NCBI GenBank assembly: GCA_030429455.1
Contig: JAUIFC010000007.1
Span: forward strand, 1-48,677
DNA length: 48,677 nucleotides
DNA from: Bacteroidia bacterium
GTDB taxonomy: Bacteria; Bacteroidota; Bacteroidia; Flavobacteriales; Flavobacteriaceae
Direction: 5' to 3'
Shown piece by piece: positions 6,411 to 15,264 of the stretch. Position 1 is the stretch's first letter. Every line of letters begins with the position of its first letter. A program made the position numbers and the translations under genes. Under the pieces are notes generated by a model, which did no database searches, was not told the origin of the DNA, and worked only from the letters and a program-made list of their open reading frames with translations.

Positions 6411-8765
6411 ATGACACTGATAGGTATAATTAAACTTATTCTAAAACACAAAGTGTTACTAATAGTTATACCAATTATTATGTGTTCTTTGGCAATTGTG
6501 CTTACCAAGAATCCAAAATTGGAGTACGAAACACAAGCCTCTGTATACACGGGCATCGCCTCTGGTTCTTCCATCGAAATGAACAAAAAGTTTGATAGAA
6601 ATGCAATTTTTACAGCCTTTGACAACTTAATAAGCATAATAACTTCAAGAGAAACCATAGAGGAGGTTGGAGTACGATTACTAGCCCAGCATTTGTTGAT
6701 GGATAATCCTGAAATGGAATATATCTCCTCTGAATATCTAAACGAATTGAAGGAATTTGCTCCAGATTCAATTTATGATTATGTTGTCAAATCAGATACA
6801 GAACAGAATCAAGATAGACCAGGATACATCCCGCCAGGTGTTTCAATTGAAGATTATGAAAAAACTGTTGCCAATCTAATTAAAGTTAAGAACAGTAGTA
6901 GTGATAATTTTGTTTATGAATTGCTTAACTATGAACATCCTGTATATTCGTTTAAAGCTCTTTCCGAAGTATCAGTTGCGCGCGTAAGTTCTAGTGATGT
7001 TGTGGAGTTAAAATTTAAAGCTGGAGACCCAGGTATTTGTAAACAAACTCTTCTATTATTAATCGATGTTTGTTCCAAGAAGTATAAGATTTTTAAGGAG
7101 AGTAGCTCAGATGTAGTTGTAAAGTATTTTGAAGGACAACTTGCAAATTCTGAACGAAAGCTAAAACAAGCAGAAAATGAACTTTTAAAATACAAACAAG
7201 AGAACAATATCATAAACTATTATGAGCAAAGTAAGGCTGTTGCTGTTGTTAGAGAAGATATGGAAGTTGCCTATAAAAATAAAATTGCAGCACTTGCCGG
7301 ATCAAAAGCCTCTAAACGAAAGCTAAGAAAGGAGTTAGAAGTTAATGGCAAAATATTGGAATTAAACGACCAAGTTTTAAAAGATAAAGATATACTTGCA
7401 AATATTCGATACCAATTGGTGTTAGCAGAATCAAAGTCTGATGGCTCTGATGAAAGCATTGCAAATATCGATTCCCTTCAGAATAGCATTAATGAAATAC
7501 AGTCCAAAATAGACGATAAGGTTAAAAAATTATATGCTGCCAGCAATTCTATAGACGGAATCCCTATGACTAAAATGATGCCGAATTGGATCACAAATAT
7601 GGTGAATACCGAGAACCTAGAAGCCGAGGTGGATTTGATGACTAAGCATACCAACGAATTCCTAGATGAAGTAAAAAAATATGCGCCGTTTGGAGCAAAT
7701 ATCAAACGATTAGAACGGAAAATAAGAGTAATTGAAGAAGAATATTTGGAAATTTTATATGGGTTAAACACAGCAAAGATAAAACTTCAAGATACCCAGA
7801 TTGCTGGAAATTTGGTTACGATAGATCCTCCGTTTTTTCCAATTAAGGCAATACCATCAAAACGCAAAATAGTTATTGTAGCAGCTGGATTTGTGAGTTT
7901 TGTACTTGTTTTAGGGATAATATTAGTGATGGAGTTTTTTGACAGTACCTTGAAAAATGAAAAAGTTGCGTCCGCAAAAATTAATTTACAGTCTTTAGGA
8001 ATGCTCTCTAAGATTACCAAATATAATAATGTACTTAATTTTATTCAAACTCAAGATCGCTTGATGGATTTTGTAATGCAAAATTTTGTACGTTCTTATG
8101 ATAATACTAAGGTTATAGATCACCCAAAAGTAATTATTGTATTTAGTACACAATCTGATGAAGGTAAGACTGTAATAGCCGGTAATCTCGCTAGAAAACT
8201 GAAGAGTTATGGTAAAAAGGTATTGTTTTTAAACCATAGTGATGTAGAAAAGCAAAAAGAGTTAGTTCATTCAAATAGTTGGTACTATCGGCTTTTAGGG
8301 TACCAAGACCCAAGAGTGGATTATTCCCACCCTTTTTTGGATGATATTAGAAATTATTTGGAGAGACATGAGTATTTAAAATACGAGGTAAATGATTTCT
8401 ATACCCATGCAAGGTCCTATCAAGATTTGGCATTTAATCCTTATACTTTAATTTTTGAGGACTTAGATTTCGTTATTGTAGAATTGCCAAGTGTTCTTAA
8501 ACAAAATTATCCAGCAGGACTACTTAGTAGCTCCGACCTTGCCGTGCTAGTTTGTAGATCAAATAGGGTTTGGTCAAAAGCAGATCAGAATATCATTGAT
8601 AATATTAATGCTTTGGTTAAGACTGATATAAAATTTGTTTGCAATGGAGTGGAATTGGAAGAAACGGAGACAGTACTGGGAGAAATACCTAAGAAAAGAT
8701 CAATCTTAAGGAAAAAAGTTAAAAGCTTTTTTAAGCTGCAATTCCTAACAAAAAAAACTATTTAA
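6411..8765 (+). CDS. Wzc/ExoP-like polysaccharide co-polymerase with degenerate BY-kinase domain
   Basis: 784 residues. Inner-membrane chain-length regulator: TM1 about 13-31, a long periplasmic Wzz region with coiled coil about 235-450, a PxxxxxP stretch before TM2 (about 477-482), TM2 about 486-507, then a cytoplasmic P-loop ATPase. The Walker A is STQSDEGKT (579-587). Walker A' is altered (VLFLNHSDVEK, lacking the usual Asp-x-Asp), the Walker B-like segment reads VIVELPSV (Glu for Asp), and the C-terminus (about 755-784) has no tyrosine cluster. Family members with intact kinases control length by cycles of tyrosine phosphorylation; this one probably cannot autophosphorylate in the usual way. 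It is tightly linked to the TolC-like gene (12 bp) and the flippase (5 bp). Confidence 0.9.
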   Translation: MTLIGIIKLILKHKVLLIVIPIIMCSLAIVLTKNPKLEYETQASVYTGIASGSSIEMNKKFDRNAIFTAFDNLISIITSRETIEEVGVRLLAQHLLMDNPEMEYISSEYLNELKEFAPDSIYDYVVKSDTEQNQDRPGYIPPGVSIEDYEKTVANLIKVKNSSSDNFVYELLNYEHPVYSFKALSEVSVARVSSSDVVELKFKAGDPGICKQTLLLLIDVCSKKYKIFKESSSDVVVKYFEGQLANSERKLKQAENELLKYKQENNIINYYEQSKAVAVVREDMEVAYKNKIAALAGSKASKRKLRKELEVNGKILELNDQVLKDKDILANIRYQLVLAESKSDGSDESIANIDSLQNSINEIQSKIDDKVKKLYAASNSIDGIPMTKMMPNWITNMVNTENLEAEVDLMTKHTNEFLDEVKKYAPFGANIKRLERKIRVIEEEYLEILYGLNTAKIKLQDTQIAGNLVTIDPPFFPIKAIPSKRKIVIVAAGFVSFVLVLGIILVMEFFDSTLKNEKVASAKINLQSLGMLSKITKYNNVLNFIQTQDRLMDFVMQNFVRSYDNTKVIDHPKVIIVFSTQSDEGKTVIAGNLARKLKSYGKKVLFLNHSDVEKQKELVHSNSWYYRLLGYQDPRVDYSHPFLDDIRNYLERHEYLKYEVNDFYTHARSYQDLAFNPYTLIFEDLDFVIVELPSVLKQNYPAGLLSSSDLAVLVCRSNRVWSKADQNIIDNINALVKTDIKFVCNGVELEETETVLGEIPKKRSILRKKVKSFFKLQFLTKKTI

Positions 8766-8770
8766 GGATT

Positions 8771-10126
8771 ATGCTTATTGGACTCATAAAAAAGATTGTA
8801 AAAGAAGATAATTTTCTATCTCTAACCGGAAATGTAGTCATCGCGGTTTTCGGATTTGCTGGTTTCGCCTTATTAGCCAGAAGTCTGGCACCAAATGATT
8901 TTGCACAATGGGTATTATTTATTTCTGGTGGTTCTCTAGTCGAAATGGTTCGCCATGGCATAACTAGTAATGGTTTAGTAAGATTTTTGTCCGGTGCAAC
9001 GGAGGGCGAAAGAGATCATTTAATAGGAGCAAATGTTGTGGTTAGTCTTGTAGCAACAGCGATTATATCACTCCTGCTCATTTTTGTTTATTCCTTTAAT
9101 CAAGTAGTAATTGACGAAGCAGGATATGGTCTGTTTTTTAAATGGTATCCTATTGTGGCTTTTATTAATTTGCCTTTTAATAATGCATTGGTTATTCTTC
9201 AAGCAAAAATGGATTATGGCAAAATCTTATTAGTGAGGTCCATAAGCTCGGTCTTTTTCTTTGGGTTTTTAGTTTTCAATTTTTTCAGCCAGCGCTATTC
9301 CATAAATGAGATTGTTATTGCTTTTGTAATATTCAATGCAGCAACCTCGATTTATTGTATTATAAAAACATGGGATGGCATTATATTAATAAGAAAAGCT
9401 AATAAAAAGGCAATAAACACATTGCTTAATTTTGGTAAATACTCAACATTTACCCTTATTGGCACAAATTTGCTTAGAAATGCAGATGTTTTTATAATAA
9501 GTGTAAGTCCATTTGGAAGTGCAGCAGTGGCCTTATTTAGTATACCCTTAAAACTTACAGAATTACAACAAATTCCTTTGCGTAGTTTTGTAGCTACAGC
9601 ATATCCTAAAATGTCCAAAGCAAGTATAGAAGGTAGAATAGACGATTTAAGAGATTTGTTCAATACTTACTCTGGAGTCTTGACTTATCTTTTCTTTTTT
9701 GTTTCAATTGGAACATTCTTGTTTGCCAAGCAGTTTGTTATTTTAGTTTCTGGCGATCAATATCTTGATGTAGAATTACACGGAATAGATGTAGTAATGA
9801 TAGTTCAAATTTTTTCGATATACGGTTTGTTATTGCCGATAGATCGAATGACTGGAATAGGATTAGATAGTGTAAACAAACCTGGTATAAATGCTTTTAA
9901 GGTCATGATTATGTTGACCGCAAATGTCATCGGAGATTTGGTGGCAATCTACGTATTCGAATCCATAGAAATGGTGGCCGTGGCAACACTTGTGTTTACA
10001 ACCACGGGTATATTTGTTGGTATGTATTACTTAGATAAATCATTTAAAATTTCGTTTATGGGTATTTTTAAAAGCGGCAATGAATTTTATCGAGAAATGT
10101 TACTTAAATTTTCCAAAAGGCAATAA
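8771..10126 (+). CDS. Wzx-type flippase (oligosaccharide/polysaccharide translocase)
   Basis: 451-residue polytopic membrane protein with about 12-14 hydrophobic segments and the MOP/MATE-superfamily layout. Typical elements are the N-terminal GNVVIAVFGFAGFALLARSL helix, a cytoplasmic FGKYSTFTLIGTNLLRNADVF segment near the middle and a PLKLTELQQIPLRS stretch (about 257-270). Wzx proteins flip undecaprenyl-linked repeat units to the outer face of the inner membrane. It starts 5 bp after the Wzc-like gene. Assignment rests on the hydrophobicity pattern and the cluster context; substrate specificity cannot be read from sequence. Confidence 0.88.
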   Translation: MLIGLIKKIVKEDNFLSLTGNVVIAVFGFAGFALLARSLAPNDFAQWVLFISGGSLVEMVRHGITSNGLVRFLSGATEGERDHLIGANVVVSLVATAIISLLLIFVYSFNQVVIDEAGYGLFFKWYPIVAFINLPFNNALVILQAKMDYGKILLVRSISSVFFFGFLVFNFFSQRYSINEIVIAFVIFNAATSIYCIIKTWDGIILIRKANKKAINTLLNFGKYSTFTLIGTNLLRNADVFIISVSPFGSAAVALFSIPLKLTELQQIPLRSFVATAYPKMSKASIEGRIDDLRDLFNTYSGVLTYLFFFVSIGTFLFAKQFVILVSGDQYLDVELHGIDVVMIVQIFSIYGLLLPIDRMTGIGLDSVNKPGINAFKVMIMLTANVIGDLVAIYVFESIEMVAVATLVFTTTGIFVGMYYLDKSFKISFMGIFKSGNEFYREMLLKFSKRQ

Positions 10127-10321
10127 TTTCTTTTTTAGTAGTATGCATCAAAAGAGAGTCTTTGCTCGACATTTTTATTTCTAGCCAGTAGAGCCTTTCA
10201 TATTTTTTTTGTTTTCAGTGTAGACCTCTGCTCTTTTGAATTTTTTTTATAATAATGCCAAGATTATTAATATTTTTTATTTTATTATTAAGTTCAATGT
10301 TTTCCTAACCTGTTTTTTTAG

Positions 10322-10329
10322 TATCTTTA
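10322..10329 (+). promoter_or_regulatory. Possible -7 element in the 247-bp gap before the polymerase gene
   Basis: TATCTTTA is a one-base variant of TAnnTTTG, about 45 nt before the TTG start. The whole gap 10127-10373 is AT-rich and holds no gene; no clear -33 element is seen. Its length suggests a separate promoter or leader for the downstream polymerase and glycosyltransferase genes. Confidence 0.3.
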
Positions 10330-10373
10330 ATATATCAAATGTTTTATAAAAAAATTATAAAAGTCAATCAAGT

Positions 10374-11867
10374 TTGAGTTTTTTAGAAAAATATAAAAAC
10401 CCTTTTGGTAGTACCACAGCATCAATGAAATTGTCTAGTCCAGTTTTTTTGATACTACTAGTTGGTTCAATATTGTTTGCAACTTTGATAATTGTAAGAT
10501 CAGAGATAATGGGAATAGCACTTGTTCTGGGCTTGGTTTTTGTTTCGATTTTACTTTATAAATTATTTACTAATCCAAGATTAGGAATTATCTTACTTAT
10601 AATCCAAGGCTTTGCGGTTATCGGCTTATCAAGATATATCCCTGCACCGCTAGGTTTAAGTCTAGATGGAGTTATGATGCTGTTGTATTTGGCATTGTTT
10701 TTTAAAGCTTTCTCTCAAAAAGTAGAATGGACCAAGGCAAAATCGCAACTCACCATTTTGACGACTATGTGGATGGGCTACATTGTTTTGCAAATAGCCA
10801 ATCCAGAAGCTCGAAGTATAGCAGCTTGGTTTTATGCAATGAGAGGTTACGCATTATACCCATTTTTAACTGTTCCTTTAGCCTTCATACTCTTTAGTAA
10901 ACCCAAAGACATAAAGACCTTTTTTATAGTTTGGGGTATTATGTCTGTTATTGGAACTTTAAAAGGAATAATGCAAAAGACCATGGGCGTAGATCCATTT
11001 GAACAAGCTTGGTTGGATGCCGGCTCATACAAAACCCATATTTTATTCGGTAAATTAAGGGTTTTTTCTTTCTATTCCGATGCTGGTCAATTTGGGGCTT
11101 CTCAAGGACATGCTGGTGTGGTGTTCGGAATACTAGCTCTTTTTAGAACGAAAGCAAGTCTACAGCTTAGAGCATTTTATCTGTTTGTATGTTTCATGGG
11201 ATTATTCGGAATGCTGATTTCAGGAACTAGAGGCGCAATTTCTGTTCCTGGAATGGGAGGAATTATTTACTTGGTGTTAAGTAAAAATATAAAAATGTTG
11301 ACGCTAGGAGCAATTATGGGTTTAGGCGTGTATATCTTCTTTGCACATACAACATTAATGCAGTCTAACCCTGAGGTTCGTAGAATGCGTACGGCTTTTG
11401 ATCCTAATGATGCTTCTTTACAAGTGCGCCTTGCAAATCAGAGAAAGTTAAAATCGTATCTAGCATCACGTCCTCTAGGTGGTGGTGTAGGTGCAACAGG
11501 CAATTGGGGGCAACGCTTTACACCACACACCTTTTTAGCCAATACAGCTACTGACAGTTGGTATGTCGCCATATGGGCAGATACTGGTGTAGTAGGTTTA
11601 TGGCTTCATTTATTTTCATTATTTTTTATGCTCATTACTGGAGGGTATAATGCAATGTTTAGGTTAACAAACCAAGACCATCGGATTATGATTACCGCAG
11701 TAACATGTGGATTTGCTGGTATCATGATGGCATCCTATGGAAATGGTGTATTGGGCCAAATGCCAACAGGAATACTTATGTACTTAACGATGGTATTTAT
11801 GTTCGCATCTAAAAGATGGGAAGAGGAAGAACAAAATGAAAAATCAGCCGAACTCGTAAATATTTAA
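10374..11867 (+). CDS. O-antigen polymerase/ligase family membrane protein (Wzy-like)
   Basis: 497 residues with about 11-12 membrane segments and a long outer loop containing the Wzy_C/O-antigen ligase region (LGGGVGATGNWG, then PHTFLANTATDSWYVAIW and DTGVVGLWLHL). In a Wzx/Wzy pathway it polymerises repeat units in the periplasm; ligase activity is the alternative. The longest frame opens with TTG at 10374, because an in-frame TAA at 10347 blocks further extension. An ATG at 10425 (residue 18) just before the first membrane helix is a plausible alternative start. It lies 247 bp downstream of the flippase, the largest gap in the cluster. Confidence 0.87.
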   Translation: MSFLEKYKNPFGSTTASMKLSSPVFLILLVGSILFATLIIVRSEIMGIALVLGLVFVSILLYKLFTNPRLGIILLIIQGFAVIGLSRYIPAPLGLSLDGVMMLLYLALFFKAFSQKVEWTKAKSQLTILTTMWMGYIVLQIANPEARSIAAWFYAMRGYALYPFLTVPLAFILFSKPKDIKTFFIVWGIMSVIGTLKGIMQKTMGVDPFEQAWLDAGSYKTHILFGKLRVFSFYSDAGQFGASQGHAGVVFGILALFRTKASLQLRAFYLFVCFMGLFGMLISGTRGAISVPGMGGIIYLVLSKNIKMLTLGAIMGLGVYIFFAHTTLMQSNPEVRRMRTAFDPNDASLQVRLANQRKLKSYLASRPLGGGVGATGNWGQRFTPHTFLANTATDSWYVAIWADTGVVGLWLHLFSLFFMLITGGYNAMFRLTNQDHRIMITAVTCGFAGIMMASYGNGVLGQMPTGILMYLTMVFMFASKRWEEEEQNEKSAELVNI

Positions 11868-11888
11868 TATAATTAAACATACATAATT

Positions 11889-12830
11889 ATGAATTTTAGA
11901 AATATAACCAACTTAAACCAAACGATTCTCAAGGAAATTTATAAAATCCCTAGAGATTTTGATCTTATTGTAGGTGTACCAAGAAGTGGGATGTTACCTG
12001 CAAACTTGATGGCCTTGTACTTAAATTTGCCATATACAGATTTGCATTCTTTCATAAATGGTCACATTTATAAAGCAGGAGCACGTGGACAATATTTTGA
12101 TATAAAACAATTTAAAAATGTTCTTGTTGTCGATGATAGCGTTGGCTCTGGTTCAGCGATGAAAAAGTGTAAAGATAGCTTAGCCGATTTGGAATCTAAA
12201 TTTAATCTAAAATACTGTGCAATCTATATGATGCCAGGAAAACAAAGCACCGTTGATTATTATTTTGAAGTTGTTGGGATTCCTAGATATTTTCAATGGA
12301 ATATTTTTAATCATAGTACATTGGACAAAGCTGGTTTTGATATAGATGGCGTTCTATGTGTGGACCCAACTCCCGAACAAAATGATGACGGACCAAAATA
12401 CCGAGAATTTATTCTAAATGCAGCACCACTTTACCTACCAAAGGCAAAAGTTGGCAGTTTGGTCACATCAAGGTTAGAAAAATATAGAAAAGAAACTGAA
12501 ACTTGGTTGGAAAAGCACGGTGTTAAATATGATAAACTTGTTATGTTGGATTTGCCAAACGCCAAAGCAAGACAAAAAGCGAACAATCATGGTGCACATA
12601 AGGCTAATGAATATAAGAAAAGTCACTACAATTTGTTTTTTGAAAGCGAACTGCATCAAGCTTTAGAGATAAACAGAATTACTCAGAAACCAGTTTTTTG
12701 TACTGCAAATTTTGAAATGATCTTCAATTCTCAATCTTTTGCCTACAATATTAAATCAGGAAAGTATTTTCCTTTCCTAAGAAAAGTAGCATTAAAAATT
12801 AGAGACAAATTGAAAAGTCTTAAAAAATAA
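11889..12830 (+). CDS. Phosphoribosyltransferase-HAD hydrolase fusion
   Basis: 313 residues with two recognisable enzyme halves. Residues about 20-135 form a type I PRTase: VGVPRSGMLPANL (28-40) and the PRPP loop VLVVDDSVGSGSAM (78-91). Residues about 148-265 look like a HAD fold: motif I FDIDGVLC (150-157, D151/D153), motif II around T193 in LVTSRLEKY, Lys-rich motif III around 238-244, and an acidic motif IV FFESELHQA (250-258). Both sets of catalytic residues look intact, so a coupled PRPP-dependent transfer and dephosphorylation is possible, for example making a ribosyl donor or salvaging a by-product. The substrate is unknown. It lies between the polymerase and GT genes, 21 and 43 bp away. 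Confidence 0.82.
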   Translation: MNFRNITNLNQTILKEIYKIPRDFDLIVGVPRSGMLPANLMALYLNLPYTDLHSFINGHIYKAGARGQYFDIKQFKNVLVVDDSVGSGSAMKKCKDSLADLESKFNLKYCAIYMMPGKQSTVDYYFEVVGIPRYFQWNIFNHSTLDKAGFDIDGVLCVDPTPEQNDDGPKYREFILNAAPLYLPKAKVGSLVTSRLEKYRKETETWLEKHGVKYDKLVMLDLPNAKARQKANNHGAHKANEYKKSHYNLFFESELHQALEINRITQKPVFCTANFEMIFNSQSFAYNIKSGKYFPFLRKVALKIRDKLKSLKK

Positions 12831-12873
12831 TCGGATGCTGTAAAGCCTAAATATTAATTTTAATTTAAAAGCT

Positions 12874-14091
12874 ATGGAAGTCTTCAATCAAACAATCCAA
12901 ATAGTAATTAGCATCATAGAGTATGTCCTCTTGGTATACTTTTTTTTGTCGGTAATGTATGTCTTTATTTTTTCGGCAGGTGGATATTTTTACAAAAAAC
13001 GATCAAAGCTAAAAGATGCTAACCTTAATAGTATGGCTGTTTTTATTCCAGCGTACAAAGAAGATGCCGTAATAGTCGATGTCGCTAAAAACGCACTTAA
13101 ACAGGACTATCCCGCTAGCGAATTCGATGTTGTGGTCATAGCAGATTCTATGAAGGATGAGACCATCTCTAAACTCAAAGAATTACCTATACAAGTTGTT
13201 GTCGTGAGCTTTGAGAATAGTACCAAAACAAAAGCGTTGAATAAGGCGATGAGCACGTTAAAAAGGGAATACGACATTGCACTAATCCTTGATGCGGATA
13301 ACATCATGGAATATGAATTTTTAACAAAAATAAATGAATCCTTCCAAAAAGGCTATCAAATAGTTCAAGGACATAGAAAGGCAAAAAATTTAAATACATC
13401 TTTTGCAATTTTGGATGCAGCAAGTGAGGAGATTAACAATCATATCTATAGAAAAGGACATAGAGCCCTAGGTCTTTCTTCAGGATTGATAGGTTCAGGA
13501 ATGGCGTTCGATTATAAGCTTTTTCAATCCACAATGGCCAACATAAAAGCAATTGGAGGATTTGATAAAGAGTTGGAATTTGAAATGGCCAAAAAACGAA
13601 TTATTATCGAATACTTACAAGATGCTTATGTTGAGGATGAGAAGATTCAAAAATCATCAGATTTTTCTAAACAAAGAAAACGCTGGTTGTCTACACAGGT
13701 CGTTTACTTGAAGAAGTACTTTTGGATGGGTTGGGTTCAACTATTCAAATATGGAAATTTCAATTTTTTTGACAAGTTACTTCAAATGATAGTTCCACCA
13801 AGAGTTTTACTGCTTGGGCTAACAGCTATTTTTACCTTATTCTACGTTTTAAATGAGTATTGGTTTGGGTTAAGTACAACTGTACCAATGCTTTATTGGG
13901 CAGTCACTGCTATTTTCCTTTTTTTCGCGTTTGTCTTGGCATTGCCAAAATCGTTTTACAACCAGAAAACCTTGAAGGCATTAATATCCCTACCAGGAGC
14001 ATTCTTCAGAATGTTTATGCTGTTGTTTAAGTTAAAGGGTGCGAACAAGAAGTTTATTCATACAACAAAAGATTATTCACAAAGCAAATAA
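12874..14091 (+). CDS. Family 2 glycosyltransferase, membrane-bound processive type
   Basis: 405 residues: N-terminal membrane helix (about 10-35), a GT-A domain with FIPAYKEDAV (57-66), the DxD motif LDADN (139-143), and QRKRW as a (Q/R)xxRW motif (around 269-273), then about three C-terminal membrane helices. This arrangement is typical of cellulose- or hyaluronan-synthase-like GT2 enzymes that use nucleotide sugars at the cytoplasmic face. The gap to the next gene is 10 bp. In this Wzx/Wzy-type cluster it most likely adds one sugar to the lipid-linked repeat unit; a processive role is possible because the QxxRW motif is kept. Sugar specificity cannot be read. Confidence 0.88.
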   Translation: MEVFNQTIQIVISIIEYVLLVYFFLSVMYVFIFSAGGYFYKKRSKLKDANLNSMAVFIPAYKEDAVIVDVAKNALKQDYPASEFDVVVIADSMKDETISKLKELPIQVVVVSFENSTKTKALNKAMSTLKREYDIALILDADNIMEYEFLTKINESFQKGYQIVQGHRKAKNLNTSFAILDAASEEINNHIYRKGHRALGLSSGLIGSGMAFDYKLFQSTMANIKAIGGFDKELEFEMAKKRIIIEYLQDAYVEDEKIQKSSDFSKQRKRWLSTQVVYLKKYFWMGWVQLFKYGNFNFFDKLLQMIVPPRVLLLGLTAIFTLFYVLNEYWFGLSTTVPMLYWAVTAIFLFFAFVLALPKSFYNQKTLKALISLPGAFFRMFMLLFKLKGANKKFIHTTKDYSQSK

Positions 14092-14101
14092 AACAATAGC
14101 C

Positions 14102-15259
14102 ATGAAAATAGGTATCGAAGGACAACGATTATTTAGGGTAAAAAAGCACGGCATGGATATGGTAGCTTTAGAACTGATTAATAATTTACAAGAAATAGAT
14201 AAAGAAAATGAGTATGTTATTTTCGTAAAACCAGACGAAGATTCTTCTGCATTAAAAGAAACTGACAATTTTAAAATTGTTGAACTAAGCGGTGGTATTT
14301 ATCCTGTTTGGGAACAATTCGCCTTGCCAAAAGCAGCCAAAGCGCATGGATGTGATATGCTTCACTGTACAAGTAATACAGCACCAATTTTTACCGATAT
14401 GCCAATAGTAACTACATTGCATGATATCATTTACTTAGAAAAATCCTATCTCCAAATTCTTAAAAGTAGAGGAACCCTTTATCAAAATATTGGAAACGTT
14501 TATAGAAAAATGATTGTACCTAGTGTAATGCAAAGGAGCAAGATTGTAATTACAGTATCCAAGTATGAAAAAAATCGAATTGCCGAATTCTTTGCATTAA
14601 AAGATGATAAAAAATTATCTGCTGTTTATAATGGTGTTGGCAGTCATTTCGAGCCAATATCCGACTCATCAGTACTTAGTAAGGTAAAAGAAAAGTACAA
14701 ATTGCCAGACAGATTCTTCTTCTTTTTAGGCAATACTGCTCCAAAGAAGAATACGAGGGGAACATTAAAAGCATATTCAGATTTTCTTAAAAATTCGAGT
14801 TCAGATTGTAAATTGGTTATGCTAGATTACGATATGGCTGAATTAAAGAAAATTCTTGAAGACATAGGAGATCCAGAATTAATTAATCACATCATTTTAA
14901 CAGGATATGTAAAAAATACAGATTTGCCTGCCATTTATTCGTTATGCGAAATTTTCTTATACCCATCTTTACGCGAAAGTTTTGGTATTCCAATCTTGGA
15001 AGCCATGTCCTGTGGTGTTCCTGTCATCACGGCAAATACGTCTTCTATGCCAGAAGTGTCTGGAAATGCAGCCCATCTTGTGGACCCGTTTAAACCAGAA
15101 GAAATCACTCAAGGCATAGAAAAAATTCTTGAAAACAAGGACTATAAAGAGGAGTTGGTAGAAAAAGGCTTAGTCCAAGCAAAGAAGTTCTCATGGCATG
15201 CAATGGCAGAGCAAGTATTGGAATTGTACAAAGGCTTATATAAAGAACTTAAAAGTTAG
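14102..15259 (+). CDS. Family 4 glycosyltransferase (GT-B fold)
   Basis: 385 residues from ATG at 14102. The frame could open earlier at a GTG (14039), but that would run into the end of the preceding glycosyltransferase gene, and MKIGIEGQRLF is the usual N-terminus of this family. The C-terminal Rossmann domain has LRESFGIPILEAMSCGVPV, with the E-x7-E catalytic/donor motif in ESFGIPILE, preceded by FFFLGNTAPKKN. GT4 enzymes are retaining and use nucleotide sugars in the cytoplasm. It lies 10 bp after one GT gene and 5 bp before the next, so it probably adds one sugar of the repeat unit. Confidence 0.92.
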   Translation: MKIGIEGQRLFRVKKHGMDMVALELINNLQEIDKENEYVIFVKPDEDSSALKETDNFKIVELSGGIYPVWEQFALPKAAKAHGCDMLHCTSNTAPIFTDMPIVTTLHDIIYLEKSYLQILKSRGTLYQNIGNVYRKMIVPSVMQRSKIVITVSKYEKNRIAEFFALKDDKKLSAVYNGVGSHFEPISDSSVLSKVKEKYKLPDRFFFFLGNTAPKKNTRGTLKAYSDFLKNSSSDCKLVMLDYDMAELKKILEDIGDPELINHIILTGYVKNTDLPAIYSLCEIFLYPSLRESFGIPILEAMSCGVPVITANTSSMPEVSGNAAHLVDPFKPEEITQGIEKILENKDYKEELVEKGLVQAKKFSWHAMAEQVLELYKGLYKELKS

Positions 15260-15264
15260 GTCTT

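Noticed and set aside
14039-14101. Upstream extension of the GT4 gene to a GTG start
   Set aside because: It overlaps the end of the preceding glycosyltransferase gene by 53 bp and adds an atypical N-terminus; MKIGIEGQR at 14102 fits the family.
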